This document shows positions 1 to 23,216 of a DNA stretch of 64,000 bases, in pieces (the first letter of the stretch is position 1; each line of letters begins with the position of its first letter). The notes beneath the pieces are model-generated. The model was not told where the DNA came from. It worked only from the letters and a program-made list of their open reading frames with translations, and did no database searches. Source of the stretch: Mimachlamys varia (taxonomy: Eukaryota > Mollusca > Bivalvia > Pectinida > Pectinidae); NCBI GenBank assembly GCA_947623455.1, contig OX392541.1, forward strand, positions 3,610,701 to 3,674,700. Direction: 5' to 3'. Position numbers and translations under genes: made by a program.

Positions 1-306
1 CAATAGATTAGAGACATGCAGGACTTTGGGGTTTTCCTTCAGTACATTCACTAGATGTGATTTCTAACAATTGCTGAAACATAGCTAGACTTAGCGGTTT
101 TCCTTCGGCACATTCACTACACGTTTTCTCAAAAATAGCTAACTTTCGTGGTTTTCCTTCAGCACATTCAATAGATGTTTTAGTATCTATAGTAGCTAGA
201 CTCACATTAAGCACATTCAATGAATATAATCTCTAAAACAGCTAGACTTACGTGGTTTTCCTTCAGCACATTCAATAGACGTAATCCCTAACGACCACAG
301 GTCACT
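1..306. repeat. Approximately 60-bp degenerate tandem repeat derived from kinase exon 11 and its donor
   Basis: Sequence like ggttttccttcagcacattc recurs near 29, 89, 151 and 253 (the last is the real exon), with a partial copy near 208. Each copy holds about 25-30 bases of coding sequence (ECAEGKP) plus the adjoining intron. The array probably continues left of the window. Confidence 0.85.
252..306 (-). CDS. TNIK/MINK1/MAP4K4: Kinase coding exon 11 (helix F), last exon in window
   Basis: Fifty-five bases encoding SDLWSLGITSIECAEGKP plus one base (phase 1). Acceptor tttcag, donor CCAC|gtaagt. SDLWSLGIT is the helix-F segment. The IECAEGKP part replaces the more usual IEMAEG. The exon 3' end recurs in at least three degenerate copies between position 1 and 180, each with the donor GT lost. 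The next exon, expected to begin with PLCDMHP-like sequence, is outside the window. Confidence 0.9.
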
Positions 307-1039
307 CTGAAAACACAAATAAATGTCATTAATTACGAGTACCAAATACTATAAATAGAACATAAAGCACAGATTTCTCATAACTTGTCATAAAATTTCT
401 ACAGAACTTGACCGTGGTAGTTTGTTTATGACAAGGTCAGACCTAGGTGACCTGATGCTGGTTTCTGGTAGACCTGACAAAGCCTTGAATCCATAAACTT
501 TTGTAAGTAGCCAGAATTTATCAGGAGAATGCCACATTAAACAACAGACTGATTGTTTTGTATAGACAAACAGGCTTTATAATAGGCAGGAAAAGCAGTG
601 GGAGAATTAGTGGGAGTAAATCAGTTGAGAGGGTGAGGGGGATGTGATTAACTAGATGAGTCAGTACAGTTATGACATGAATGCCCCCCATTGATAACCA
701 AAGAAAAGTGCATTTCTGGTGAAATTAAAAAAAAATCATTGGTGTTTGACAAGCTAGGCTATCTTATGTCTGTTATACCATTTCACTTAAATTTTCAAAA
801 ATAAAATTGGCCGTAGCTATGGAATGGAATAACGGCCAAAGGCACCACTATATGCCCTGGCCATTTCATGGTAGGGGCATGCATAAAACCCTAAAAGCCA
901 GGGCCCCTAGTGATCCTTTCGTAGAAATATACGGAGATACAACAGGTATACCGTTAACAATAACCCCCACAATACCACTACTTAGATCTGTATCTGTCAA
1001 TACGCGTTTTATAGATCAAGGGCAGATAACTGTACAAAC

Positions 1040-1097
1040 CCTGTTGTCGTAGGTGGCATCAGGATTTTCATCACAGGCTATAACTTCAGGCGCCATC
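1040..1097 (-). CDS. TNIK/MINK1/MAP4K4: Kinase coding exon 10 (APE motif)
   Basis: Fifty-eight bases: one base completing Trp195, then MAPEVIACDENPDATYDNR. Acceptor accaacag, donor AGG|gtttgt, phase 0. The polypyrimidine and acceptor region is partly duplicated in the repeat array immediately upstream in transcription (1098-1600). Confidence 0.93.
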
Positions 1098-1600
1098 CTG
1101 TTGGTCAGAGAGAAATGTATAACACTATATTTCTATAACAATAGATCAGAGATAAATGCATAATCAGCCTTCCTGTTGGTCAGAGAGAAATGTATAACAT
1201 TATGTTTTTATAATAATAGATCGATTAAAAATGTATAAAATCAATTTATAATAATGGATTAGATAGAAAGGTATAAAATTATATTTTTATAATAATAGAT
1301 CGATTAAAAATGTATGAAATTAATTTATAATAATGGATTAGATAGAAAGGTATAAAATTATATTTTTATAATAATAGATCGATTAAAAATGTATGAAATT
1401 AATTTATAATAATAGATTAGATAGAAAGGTATGAAATTATATTTTTATAATAATAGATCAATTAAAAATGTATAAAATTAATTTATAATAATAGATAAGA
1501 TAGAAAGATATAAAGTTATATTTTTATAACAATAGATCAGAGAGAAATGTATAACACTATATTTTTATAATAATAGATTAGAGAGAAATGTATAAAATCA
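1095..1600. repeat. Approximately 60-bp AT-rich tandem repeat at the kinase exon 10 acceptor
   Basis: Units containing agagagaaatgtataa and ataataatagat recur about eight times. The first units share cctgttggtcagagagaaat with the exon 10 acceptor (1097/1098); a second copy of that junction lies near 1167. Later units diverge. Confidence 0.75.
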
Positions 1601-1859
1601 TATTTATTTACACTTCTATTCACACATGATAACTATCTATGTCTTATATCTAAGTGATCCATAGTATTCAGCTTGATAAGATTTCGACAACAACTCCTTT
1701 CAGAATTGAACATCTTTTTTTCCCATGGCAGTTAATCAGCTATCCCTCTGTATTACAATACATTGTGATAAAATACAAACTTGTTTTTTAATTATGAAAC
1801 AAGTGTTTTCAACTTTTATCAATTACTCTTGTTGGTTTAAATGTTAGCATATAGAGGGT

Positions 1860-1985
1860 CTTATTGTGGGACGAAACTGGTTATCTAGAGAAAACCCAGG
1901 TGGTCGACCCTGTACCGTTTTGCATCCGATCTAGGAATCAAACCCAATCTGCCTTGGTGCAAAGTACACCATCTAACCACCCTAT
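1860..1985. repeat. Fragment of dispersed SINE-like element
   Basis: The stretch tgggacgaaactgg...agaaaacccaggtgg resembles, in reverse complement, the gggttttctccgggtactcc type sequence found again near 38188 and 47286. It is probably a decayed SINE or MITE body within intron 9. No complete ends are visible. The rest of intron 9 (1600-2133) shows nothing else. Confidence 0.4.
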
Positions 1986-2132
1986 ATTGCGATACTCTCC
2001 AGGCATTAAATTTCACCCTTTCTTTTATTTTAAATGAAGTCAAAATCTATACAACATTTATTTCTTCCCTGTTTAATTTTACCATAAAATAAGAATGCCT
2101 GTACCACTACACTATCTTTTCAATATATCTTA

Positions 2133-2237
<105 letters not shown>

Positions 2238-2520
2238 TCAAGGGAAAGTTCTAAATCGAGATGATGGGGCTCATATTCTCTTGCACATCTATGACCAAGT
2301 ATTAAACAAAGCATATTAACTAATACAGTAATTTTAGTACAATTATAACGCTATTGCATAGCTTTACACAGCTTAACATCACAGCCGAAAATGATGATCA
2401 TTTGTCTGATGAAGTTGACAGAGTACATACCTTACTAGTCAACAAAATATCACATATTAAACAATATTTCTTGATTGTGTAAAGGGAATCTTTACACAAA
2501 GTTGCATTATATGTTTGCTA

Positions 2521-2829
<309 letters not shown>

Positions 2830-2888
2830 TTAAAGACATACTCATCAAAATGGTCCAGCAATGATTTCTATATTAAATCTGTATCCTA

Positions 2889-3361
2889 TAGCGTGTTCCA
2901 TTTAGAGGAACGTTCCGGTTGTTCCAGAACGAACCGGACGTTCCGCTAAATGGAACACGACGTTCCAGCGGAACGAACCGGTTCGTCGGGAACGTTTCAT
3001 TTGAGGGTTCCAAGTTGGATCCAATATGGCGGCCAGTGAAAAGTTTTAGTTTCAGGTGTTCAATAAACTGTTAATAGACCTAACTGTAACCAGCTAGGCT
3101 GCATTTCATCAGTAAAATATAATACTTCCAACTCAAAGTGGCATCGTTGTGTGTAAAATGTGTAAATAAAAGGGATTACTCGCATTGTTTTGCGGATTTT
3201 ATGACGGAACCGTTTTGGTTATTCCCCGAAAAGTTGTTTCTTTTTCCTTTTAGATCATCAGATTTTCACCTGCAGGAACGGAATTTGGCACGTTCTGTTC
3301 CATTTAGCGGACCAGTTCCAAGTTGGCACATATGGAACATTCCGATAAATGGAACACGCTA
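2889..3361. mobile_element. MITE-like element with 16-bp perfect terminal inverted repeats
   Basis: TAGCGTGTTCCATTTA at 2889-2904 is the exact reverse complement of 3346-3361. Inside are further copies and inverted copies of the gttccatttagcgg and ggaacgttcc type. No transposase frame is present. The outermost TA may be the target duplication. It lies in kinase intron 7. Confidence 0.75.
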
Positions 3362-3870
3362 TTAGTGTACTAAAGTCAAGCTTTAAAGACATTTTCACAA
3401 TAGTTATCTTATAGGTCATTCTCCTTCCCCATCTCCCTCGAGTTCCCCCTAACAAACAACAATTTCAAAGAACTTGACAGGACATCTGTGCCAATGACAG
3501 CAGAAAGCCTATATCAAGACAAATATACTTTCTGATTGAGAATAACATTTCAAATTACATTTTTTTGTGAAGAATTATATTTCAAAATAAGAGAGAATCA
3601 TTGAGGCCCAAGACAGGGAAACTCAATCTCACAGAAAGTTATGTTTGGTCGTGGGATCTATTTATAGTGATATTGACCTTGATCTTACATCTTCAGACCT
3701 AAAGACACTGATGATACAAATTACAAAGATGCGATTGTTTTTCTGTGAAAATATAGAGTAAGCCGAATCTTCAAATAGATTCATTTTCGTTGAAAAAGCT
3801 CAGGGAAGAAAAGTTTATATTTTTCAGATTGTAGCAAATTCGAAAGCCTTTTGCTGACTGGTCTACGTAC
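3362..3870. other. Remainder of kinase intron 7
   Basis: No repeat, exon or conserved motif seen. The short open frames here lack splice support or family resemblance. Confidence 0.4.
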
Positions 3871-3932
3871 CCTCAGGATTTCTCTGGCAATATAGGCTAT
3901 CCACTCCTCCTTCAGGGAGTTGCCCTTCGTGG
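3871..3932 (-). CDS. TNIK/MINK1/MAP4K4: Kinase coding exon 7 (helix E start)
   Basis: Sixty-two bases: two bases completing an alanine codon, then TKGNSLKEEWIAYIAREILR. Acceptor attacag, donor AGG|gtacgt, phase 0 at the 3' end. The sequence aligns with the vertebrate GN(T/S)LKE(D/E)WIAYI(S/A)REILR segment. Confidence 0.94.
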
Positions 3933-4860
3933 CTGTAATAAGGTAATGAAATCTGTCAGAACATGTCTTATTTATTTTACAAGCTGAAGTGTTAAGATAA
4001 ACATTCAATCACACACAACAGAAAATGTCTGATATTAACCTACACTTGATATACTCTAATACACTAGAGCGAAAAAAGACAAAATCCCAAAAATATGCAA
4101 AATTGAATTTTTTCTAAAAAATTATTCTAAATTTGATCCCATGAAATAGATGTTGAACCCGTGCAGGAAGGGTGTAGAATTGTACCTGTTGTTCCGAATG
4201 CATGATTCAACTATATTTTGAATCTTAAATTATCTTTTCTCTTCTTTCTAAAACCACAATTTCCTTTCCTGACATCTTTCTTGACATCACCTTACTTTTG
4301 GCCTCTAGTTAAGTGTTCATTCCTGTGAGGAAGGCTAATTCCTACCTAACGCTTAGCATTATTGGAGTGGAATGACTTGTTTGCCTGTTGTTAGTTTAAT
4401 GTGACCAGAGCCCATTTATTCAAATGATGATTAGCTTAATCAATGATTTGCGCAAATTTTAATTATTCTGTAACTTTGAAATGAAACCATAGATTCAGTT
4501 ATAACTTTTCAGATTTCAAATATCTTGTAGTGTCTACTTACATGCAATTTTTTAAGATTTTACCTTGTACACTGACAGAAGTATTAAAGTTTGAAAAATG
4601 TTGTTAAATAGTGATCAAGCTAATCACCCTTGGAATAACCGGACCCAGGTGGGTTAGCACTAAAGATTGGTAAAAGTTATGAATTATCGCAAGGAGGCAT
4701 ACAGGAACATAACGCAGCCTCCCAAATACTCACCTAACATTTACACTCACATTACATACACCGGGAGGCCGTTTTTTTATGACCCTAGCTGTTGACATGA
4801 TAACCTCATCAAACAGACAAACCAAATAAGTAGAAATATTGAATTTTTGGCAACTCTCTA
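3933..4860. other. Kinase intron 6, single-copy part
   Basis: AT-rich intron sequence without array or recognisable element, up to the fold-back element at 4872. Confidence 0.4.
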
Positions 4861-4871
4861 AAGAAATTTGT

Positions 4872-5116
4872 CAGGATGATTCCAGTATATGCCCCCCCCC
4901 CCTTCCCCATCAACCAACCACCCAAAACCTGGAGCAGTGATTGTTACTATCAGTTAACACATATTTCTATACACATATGTAACAACTTTGTATAATTTTG
5001 TAATTTTAGTTTCAATACAGAAATATGTGTTAACTGATAAACAGTAACAATCACTGCTCAAGGGTGGTATGTTGAGGGGAAGGAGGGGGGGGGGTGCATA
5101 AACTGGAATCATCCTG
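4872..5116. mobile_element. Fold-back MITE beside kinase exon 6
   Basis: About 110 bases at 4872-4985 are nearly the reverse complement of 5005-5116; the termini are caggatgattccag and ctggaatcatcctg. Poly-C and poly-G tracts fall at matching positions of the two arms. A clear target duplication is not visible. It could form a long hairpin in the transcript about 40 bases from the exon 6 donor. Confidence 0.75.
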
Positions 5117-5156
5117 TCGGAATTCGGAGACTTTTTTAGCGTAATTATAAACAAAC

Positions 5157-5205
5157 CTTTGACTAGATCAGTTACAGAACCAGCTCCACAGAACTCCATA
5201 ACCAG
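5157..5205 (-). CDS. TNIK/MINK1/MAP4K4: Kinase coding exon 6 (hinge)
   Basis: Forty-nine bases encoding LVMEFCGAGSVTDLVK plus one base of a split codon. Acceptor tttcag, donor AAAG|gtttgt (phase 1). MEFCGAGS is the hinge region characteristic of GCK-IV kinases. The donor has a weaker GTTTGT consensus than the others, and a fold-back MITE lies about 40 bp inside the intron. Confidence 0.94.
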
Positions 5206-5395
5206 CTGAAACACAAGACAACTGGTATTACATACATATAACTACGGTGTATGGTGAGTACAGTATACTATAGATCGAATGACCAAAATTGTAATACAGG
5301 TATATATATATTTATTTTCATATCTTCGAGGCTTGTGTAGGGCACGGGTCAAAAATTGTCTTCCTTCGTCATTTGTGTTTCTGTGTAATTTGTCT

Positions 5396-13045
<7,650 letters not shown>

Positions 13046-13090
13046 TTTTTTAAGAACATTAATTTCCAGTTTAATTTCTTCTTCTTCATC
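13046..13090 (-). CDS. TNIK/MINK1/MAP4K4: Kinase coding exon 4 (helix C)
   Basis: Fifteen codons, DEEEEIKLEINVLKK, phase 0 at both ends, acceptor ttctag and donor AAA|gtgagt. Glu70 in LEI is the expected helix-C glutamate that pairs with Lys55. Confidence 0.93.
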
Positions 13091-13354
13091 CTAGAAAAAT
13101 TACAACAATATGATCAGTTCTGAGATGGATTTCATAATGAACTACTCCAGCTTTAGAGTTCGAATGTGTCTTTAGGGGTGAGTGAGTTTAAAAAAAAGAA
13201 CTTATATAATTTTATAGAGGGCTCTTTTTTATATATATGGAATAACAAGATCAGAAGAAAGAACTTTATAATTTGTCTAAGAAATAAATACCCCCCCCCC
13301 CCTCCCCAATATAGCTACAATTGTACAGTAATTTGAACAACAATTGTACATACG

Positions 13355-13666
13355 CAGGGGTTAATCTAGGATTAAGGGGAAACTACCTTTTTGTACTTTA
13401 GGGGGGAAAAAAGCTCTTCAGAGGGGAATTTGTAATAATCACAAATTTTCACTTTTTAAACTTTAAAGCATATTTTTCAACTGAAAACAGCAAAAGATAA
13501 TCAGAAAAAGACAAATATGAAAGATTTGGGTAGATATTGACATAAAAAATGAAGGAAAATGCAACATTTCAGTAAATTTAACACAATTCTGAGGGGAAAA
13601 AGGGAAAAAAATTCTGAGGGGAAACTACCCATAACCGGTAGTAAAAAAGGTCTAGATTGACCCTTG
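13355..13666. mobile_element. Probable MITE in kinase intron 3
   Basis: Imperfect terminal inverted repeats: caggggttaatctagg at the left and, in reverse complement, aagggtcaatctagacc at the right. The interior has repeated gaggggaaa and ggggaaactacc motifs, also in inverted orientation near the ends. No coding capacity. Confidence 0.5.
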
Positions 13667-13901
13667 ATACGTCTACCTTGGCTTAAATTCTAACACCACT
13701 GTACTAATACAAGCACCGGTCAAATACCAGACCTTGTAAAATAATTTGATAACATATATTTAACTGAAATTATGACAACAGAAAATTGATAGGTCCAAAA
13801 ATGATTCAGATTGCCTATAGCTCATTTAAATTCAGCTTGGATTTCAGATAGTTCAAAATATTGTTATAAATCTACGGCCCTGACACAAACAACAATCTTA
13901 C

Positions 13902-13958
13902 CTCTGTCACATTCATCACTTTAATAGCTGCCAACTGCCCAGTCTTGGTATGGCGACC
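13902..13958 (-). CDS. TNIK/MINK1/MAP4K4: Kinase coding exon 3 (ATP-binding lysine)
   Basis: Nineteen codons, phase 0 at both ends, acceptor tttcag and donor GAG|gtaaga. It encodes GRHTKTGQLAAIKVMNVTE. The lysine in AAIK is residue 55, the VAIK-type lysine that contacts ATP phosphates. Intron 2 upstream is about 7 kb and contains two minisatellites. Confidence 0.95.
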
Positions 13959-14249
13959 CTGAAAGTATAAAGACATTGGATGAAACACTCTGTATGTCTG
14001 CAAAAATTGATTAAAGCTACTAATATAATATTTGCTGAGTTTGGTTTCATATTGATTAAATTCCAAATGTATCTCGACTTATGAAAAGCGTAACTGAACT
14101 AAACAGGTAGTTTAATTCTATAAACTACACATGTATGACTGGCTGTAGCTAAGCTACCAGCCCGAAGTCTTCATGGAGAATTCCTCAACTTCTAGTTTAT
14201 TACTAGCTTATCTACCCTAGTTTAGAACTTTTAGACATCCAAGAATCAA

Positions 14250-14390
14250 AATTATTTGAGTTAATGTACAAACATACGCAATATTTAAATATTAAAATTA
14301 TTTGAGTTAATGTAAAAACATACGCATTATTTAAATATTAAAATTATTTGAGTTAATGTACAAACATACGCAATATTTAAATATCTATAT
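14250..14390. repeat. 63-bp tandem repeat, about 2.3 copies
   Basis: Units containing aaaattatttgagttaatgt and catacgcaatatttaaat occur at about 14250, 14311 and 14338-14383. Confidence 0.8.
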
Positions 14391-16260
14391 AATATTCTAG
14401 AGACAGCTGAGGCCAGTCTAATATTTGTATCACGTTTGTGTGTTCCACAAAGAGGCATCAGAGTAAGCGTAGCCCCCATACATCAGTATTAGTTAATCAG
14501 GGGGTCATAATGCCCGACAAAGAAGCTGTCCTCCGACATATTTAATACAAAGTATATGTTCCCTATGTCAGTTTGTATCATTCCTTCATAGTACATTATA
14601 AATATCAACAAAGTTTTTCTTTTAGGACTCAGACTGTATATTTTTTATCTCAGCAAGTGTCAAAAACTGAAAGTTCGCCATTTATGATTATAAAATATAT
14701 ATCCCCAAATTGAGACAGGGTGACAGGCAGAAAGAAAGAAAGAAAGAAAGCCACACAGATAGACCGGAAAAAAAACAGACAGACATAAAGATAGAACAAA
14801 AAGAAAGAACGAACAGAACAAAAAGAGAGACGTTATACCATGGGGGGGGGGGGGGGTAAATAATATTGTTAAATACATATAAACAGGAAGTGGGTAATTA
14901 CAGTTTTTAGCCGTGTGGTTTAAGTTAATTCTTGTATCTCTCACTCTAGCCAGCAATCCACCAACATACAACTCACTACAGTACAGAGATATATTGCTGA
15001 TACAGATTTCCAGTATTGAAGCCTGTGCACCTGTCATGTTTTTGAGGAGCTTGACATGTGGCTGTAGTACCTGGGCTGTGAGTATAAGTCAGCTAGCCTG
15101 ATGTGAACCAGCTATACAATCTCACACGGAGAGCTACAAGCCTAGTCCTATCACAGTATTTCATCCTCAAGGAAACAGCTCAATAAATTAAACATTAACT
15201 CCAGCGAGAAATTCAAAACTTCAATTTGAAGTTCAAATGAAAAACACCCACTGGTGATATGATTATATAATGTTCCTATATATTCTGTAAAAATACCACA
15301 GGAATATACCTGCTTGAATACAGAAATATTACATTAATAGTTTTTTTGTCTTTTTAAAATTTCCTGTTATTTCACTTGATGTACCACTTAATAAATTGTA
15401 TTATCTGTGTTATGCTAGGGATGGTACCAATGTACCAATCAGGAAGTGAACGTACAGTTTATATACAAAATATACTTATATGACATATGACTAGAAATCC
15501 TATATACAAGAATTGTATATGAAGTTACACCATACCAAATTAATGCAACTGCAAGCAAAGATGGTTAGTACATGTATATCCTACAGAAAGTCTGATGTAC
15601 ATGTAGTCATACATACAGAGCTCTATATATATATAGCCTCACTTCATTCAGGTTCATACATATCATCAACTGTCTGTTCAAATACCTGAGGAACACATGC
15701 ACACATGATGCAAATTAAATGGATAAAACAAATTCCATGAAAAAGCAACAAAGTACAAAAAAATGCTGTTTAATACAATATTCCATGGGTAAAATAAATC
15801 AGTTTTAGTCACTAGATGAAAAATTTTCACTTGCTAACTCCGACAAATGAAGATGAAAAACAGATACATGTACTACCATATTCAAAGAGAATTTGTTTAT
15901 CACTGCCATACATGACATATCTTTCTAACAATGCACATTATCTTGGTTAATCATTTAATTTCATTTTTTTCAAGACATATATATCTTCACGCAGAAATTT
16001 GGGACTGAAATACGTATAAAACCCGGCATATTACCAACACTAATGCGTGTTTTACTGGTGGATGATGTGTGCTAGTTTCCAACTCTGCCATTAAACGTTA
16101 AACAGCATGTGTGTTGTACAACCCAGATCAAGTACTGCTCTCTTGGTGGTAAATATTGATGGTTCACTCATTAATAATTTCTACGTTTAATCAAACAACA
16201 GTTACAATCAAGTGTTGGATGGTAAAAGTCAAGGTCGGCCACACCTAAAAACGGTCTAAA
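14391..16260. other. Kinase intron 2, single-copy part with microsatellites
   Basis: Contains a gaaa microsatellite (14732-14752) and a poly-G run (near 14842-14856). The open frames here come from low-complexity sequence and are not considered genes. Confidence 0.5.
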
Positions 16261-16261
16261 C

Positions 16262-16816
16262 AGCAACCGATTTCGTACTCGACCAGGCATGGTCACTGAT
16301 GATCTTGTACTTAACCAGACATGGTCACTGATGATCTTGTACTCGACAAGGCATGATCACTGATGATCTTGTACTCGACCAGGCATGATCACTGATGATC
16401 TTGTACTCGACCAGGCATGATCACTGATGATCTTGTACTCGACCAGGCATGGTCACTGATGATCTTGTACTCGACCAGGCATGATCACTGATGATCTTGT
16501 ACTCGACAAGGCATGGTCACTGATGATCTTGTACTTAACCAGACACGGTCATTGATGATCTTGTACTCGACCAGGCATGGTCACTGATGATCTTGTACTC
16601 GACCAGGCATGATCACTGATGATCTTGTACTCGACCAGGCATGGTCACTGATGATCTTGTACTCGACCAGGCATGATCACTGATGATCTTGTACTCGACC
16701 AGGCATGATCACTGATGATCTTGTACTCGACCAGGCATGGTCACTGATGATCTTGTACTCGACAAGGCATGGTCAATGATGATCTTGTACTTAACCGGGC
16801 ACGGTCATTGATGTTT
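16262..16816. repeat. 32-bp minisatellite, about 17 copies
   Basis: The unit combines gatgatcttgtactcgacc and aggcatggtcact; the G/A alternation in catggtcac/catgatcac and the cttaacc variant recur in blocks. It lies within kinase intron 2 and touches no exon. Confidence 0.95.
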
Positions 16817-18539
16817 TTGTAGTTGACCAAACATATGCTCAGAGCACATGAATACCAATATATATCATTTGATCTTATATTGCACATGCAGGAACGATGG
16901 AACAGAATGAATATGTTCTGCATTCAGTCAAATTGATTTAAATTTACAATAAACCTGTCAGTCAAATTCTTTTTTTTATAATATTTATTTTTTTTCATAC
17001 ATAAATTAAGTGCAAAAGGATTTTTTTGTCATATATCCTTCATCTCCTTGTGGAAGAAAGTGGCAACGGACATGTGCTCAAGTGCCTCGTTTCCAGCTTA
17101 AATTATTACACAATCTAAATACTTGTGTTATACACCATTAACCTGTATAATATAATTATGATTCAGACTCCGTATACACAACCTTTCGTTGACTTTATAC
17201 ACCAACCTATCAACGCTTTATTCATGAATATTTACAAACCAGTCTTTGGTTGAAATTCATTTTTAATGCCCCAGCCATAAAATGACCGATTCTCTTACAC
17301 TGAATTGGTCGTCATTCTGTCATTGCCCCATAATTTTATTTCCGCTTATTTAATAATTAAGTAACAGATAAAGATATTGAACTGTTCTTTGTTATAAACC
17401 TGTTCAATAATAAGATATAGTCAAGCTCTGATTTGGTGATGATCCACCAATTTTTTTAAAGAGTTTTGGCCAAATCTAACTCTGAAAATTTCAGTCAAGC
17501 AATGCATTCATGTCATACTGACACATTTAATTTTATCACAAATTCTATACTGCATTTGTGTATTTCTATTAACGAAAAACAAAATACCTAAACATGAAAA
17601 GTATCTGTCCCTGAACCAAGGCATTCCGGGCGCTTCATTATAAATCTGGTTAAGAACCCACTGCTATAGGGTTCCATGGATCTCGATCATCTCACTATAT
17701 GTAAGACCAGAATCAAAACCCTCAGGGGAACGGCCAGATCCTACAGCTAACCATGGTAATATATATAATCATGTGTCATTTTTCTTATGCCAAGCAAGTA
17801 TACATATTTGATTATAGATTTTGGGAATAACAACCGTATCCAAATTATAATTTAAGAACTAAGAAACAACATGTTGTTTTATAAATCATAAGTCTGAACC
17901 GTTAACGAGCAGATAATCTGAAATCATTATCTCATTACAGGCCATGTGAACCTCCAGGCCAATACTCAAAAGTTGACAATCTGTCTGTCTTATTCACCAA
18001 GTGTAAAGAAAATATTTCAAAAGTTTTCCGAATTTCATACTCTTTTTCTCAATGTTTATCTTGTGGATGAAAAGTCTAAATTTCGGAGTCATTTCCTCAC
18101 TAATTTTAAGATATTTATCTTGCTCCCACTAAAATTCTAAAGAGATATTTTTTTCATTAAAACTATTTTTTTACCATATATTTACTGTTCTAAAAGATAT
18201 TTTGGAATTACCACGCTTCATCCCAATTATCATCTTGGGACAAATCGCCATGCTATTATTTCAGCTTCAGAATCTTTAATCTCTTTGTTGTTGTTCGATT
18301 CGCACACAGAGTGTACTCGGTGGACGATGACACCGACATTCTAAATTCTGCCTTCGGCTAACGCTAGCCGAATGGCTTACTGATATTGAAATAACCAAAA
18401 CCACTTCTTATTATACTTTTAATATTGTTTTCGTTATGTAATTGTTTTATGTCACTTTGTGTCTTGATAAAGGAGTGGATTGCCCCGAAAATTTTATGTT
18501 GGAACTACTTCTTATAGCCCTTTATAGGTAATTTTGGAG
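16817..18539. other. Kinase intron 2, single-copy part
   Basis: AT-rich, with no array or clear element. It includes 17333-17367, whose exact copy is embedded in the exon 2 minisatellite (20795-20829). Confidence 0.5.
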
Positions 18540-22259
<3,720 letters not shown>

Positions 22260-22592
22260 GCACGGCCAGACTGGGGTTCGAACCTGGGACCTTCAGAACT
22301 CTAGACGGACGCTCAACCAATTGAGCTATCTGGTCGCCAACGATCGTACCGGTCAAGATCAGCTACATTCGCCCCTCCTTCAGCAAAGTCTTCTACCACA
22401 ATAACATCACGATTTACAACCCAGGTTCGGGTATCCCCTTGCTAAGTATGCACCCAGTACTTAAAACAAAGTTTACATGGTCACAGGCACCAAATGTAAC
22501 AGGAGAGGAAAAATGCACGACCAGGCTGGGGTTCGAACCCGGGACCTTCCAAACTCTAGACGGACGCTCAACGAATTGAGCTATCTGGTCGC
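22260..22592 (-). mobile_element. tRNA-derived SINE, head-body-head dimer
   Basis: On the minus strand two tRNA-like heads (22592-22516 and 22336-22262) begin gaccagatagctcaatt, continue ggttgagcgtccgt (A-box type), and contain ggttcgaacccc (B-box type). The first is followed by a body of about 180 bases ending at the second head; the head tail reads tgcatttttcctctcc. Related copies are at 34930-35215 and 61216-61307. RNA polymerase III promoter elements are inferred from resemblance to tRNA. Confidence 0.8.
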
Positions 22593-23153
22593 TGTCAATC
22601 GACCCAGTCTAGATCGTACGTACTGTGTACATGTCTGGAAGGAATTTTGGGGATAATTGAACATTGACAGCTTGTGATCAGGTGATATATATATATTGAG
22701 ATACTACATATAAAGTGAGTGAACATTATGAAATATAATACCAAGTACGTGAACTACACTGTTAGTAGCCCCTGCTAGTGTACACACGTGTACCTGTCCA
22801 GAAACACGTGTGTTACACAGGAGTGGAGACACATGAGTCACCAATGAAAATCAATGTATTTCGTCTGTTATAAACCCTAGAAACATAGGAATCAATGTAT
22901 TTAATGTTTTATTGTTGGTTTTATAAGTAACAGAACCAGTCAAATATCTCGGAGTTTGTTTCTACCCTAAAAAACAAGGTAGAACGAGGCCTTTGTTGTC
23001 ATTCGCCTCTCGTCAGCTGATTCGGTACTGACATTCGGTAGATGTTTTATCACATGAAGGCCATCAAATCAAACTTATATGAAGCTGATTGGGTTTAAAT
23101 GTTTTACTTTTAACTATTTTTCCAAGCGTGCGTTCATCAGAGTAAATACTCAC

Positions 23154-23213
23154 CCGTAAACTTGACAAATCTATGTCATCCAGACTGACGTTCACAGACT
23201 GTGTGGCCGCCAT
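23154..23213 (-). CDS. TNIK/MINK1/MAP4K4: Kinase coding exon 1 (start codon)
   Basis: The ATG at 23213-23211 has A at -3 and G at +4. It encodes 20 residues beginning MAATQSVNVS and ending DDIDLSSLR, which resembles the N-terminus of vertebrate MAP4K4/TNIK just before the kinase domain. The donor is CGG|gtgagt, phase 0. An out-of-frame ATG just upstream opens a short overlapping reading frame. The start codon itself sits in a YY1-like motif. The 5' UTR continues upstream; its start is not visible. Confidence 0.92.
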
Positions 23214-23216
23214 ATT
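23206..23216 (-). promoter_or_regulatory. YY1-type motif overlapping the kinase start codon
   Basis: On the minus strand AATATGGCGGC matches the YY1 consensus AAnATGGCGGC, and its ATG is the predicted initiator. In vertebrates YY1 sites often sit just downstream of transcription starts and overlap start codons, so the promoter may lie a few tens to hundreds of bases away, near 23250-23480. Function in this organism is inferred. Confidence 0.45.

Noticed and set aside
14660..15037. 125-codon minus-strand frame with Phe/Leu/Ser-rich sequence
   Set aside because: Arises from GAAA and poly-G microsatellites inside kinase intron 2.
22262..22336. A true tRNA gene
   Set aside because: A-box and B-box resemblance exists, but arm pairing is imperfect, the sequence is followed by a SINE body and related copies are dispersed; it is better called a tRNA-derived SINE.
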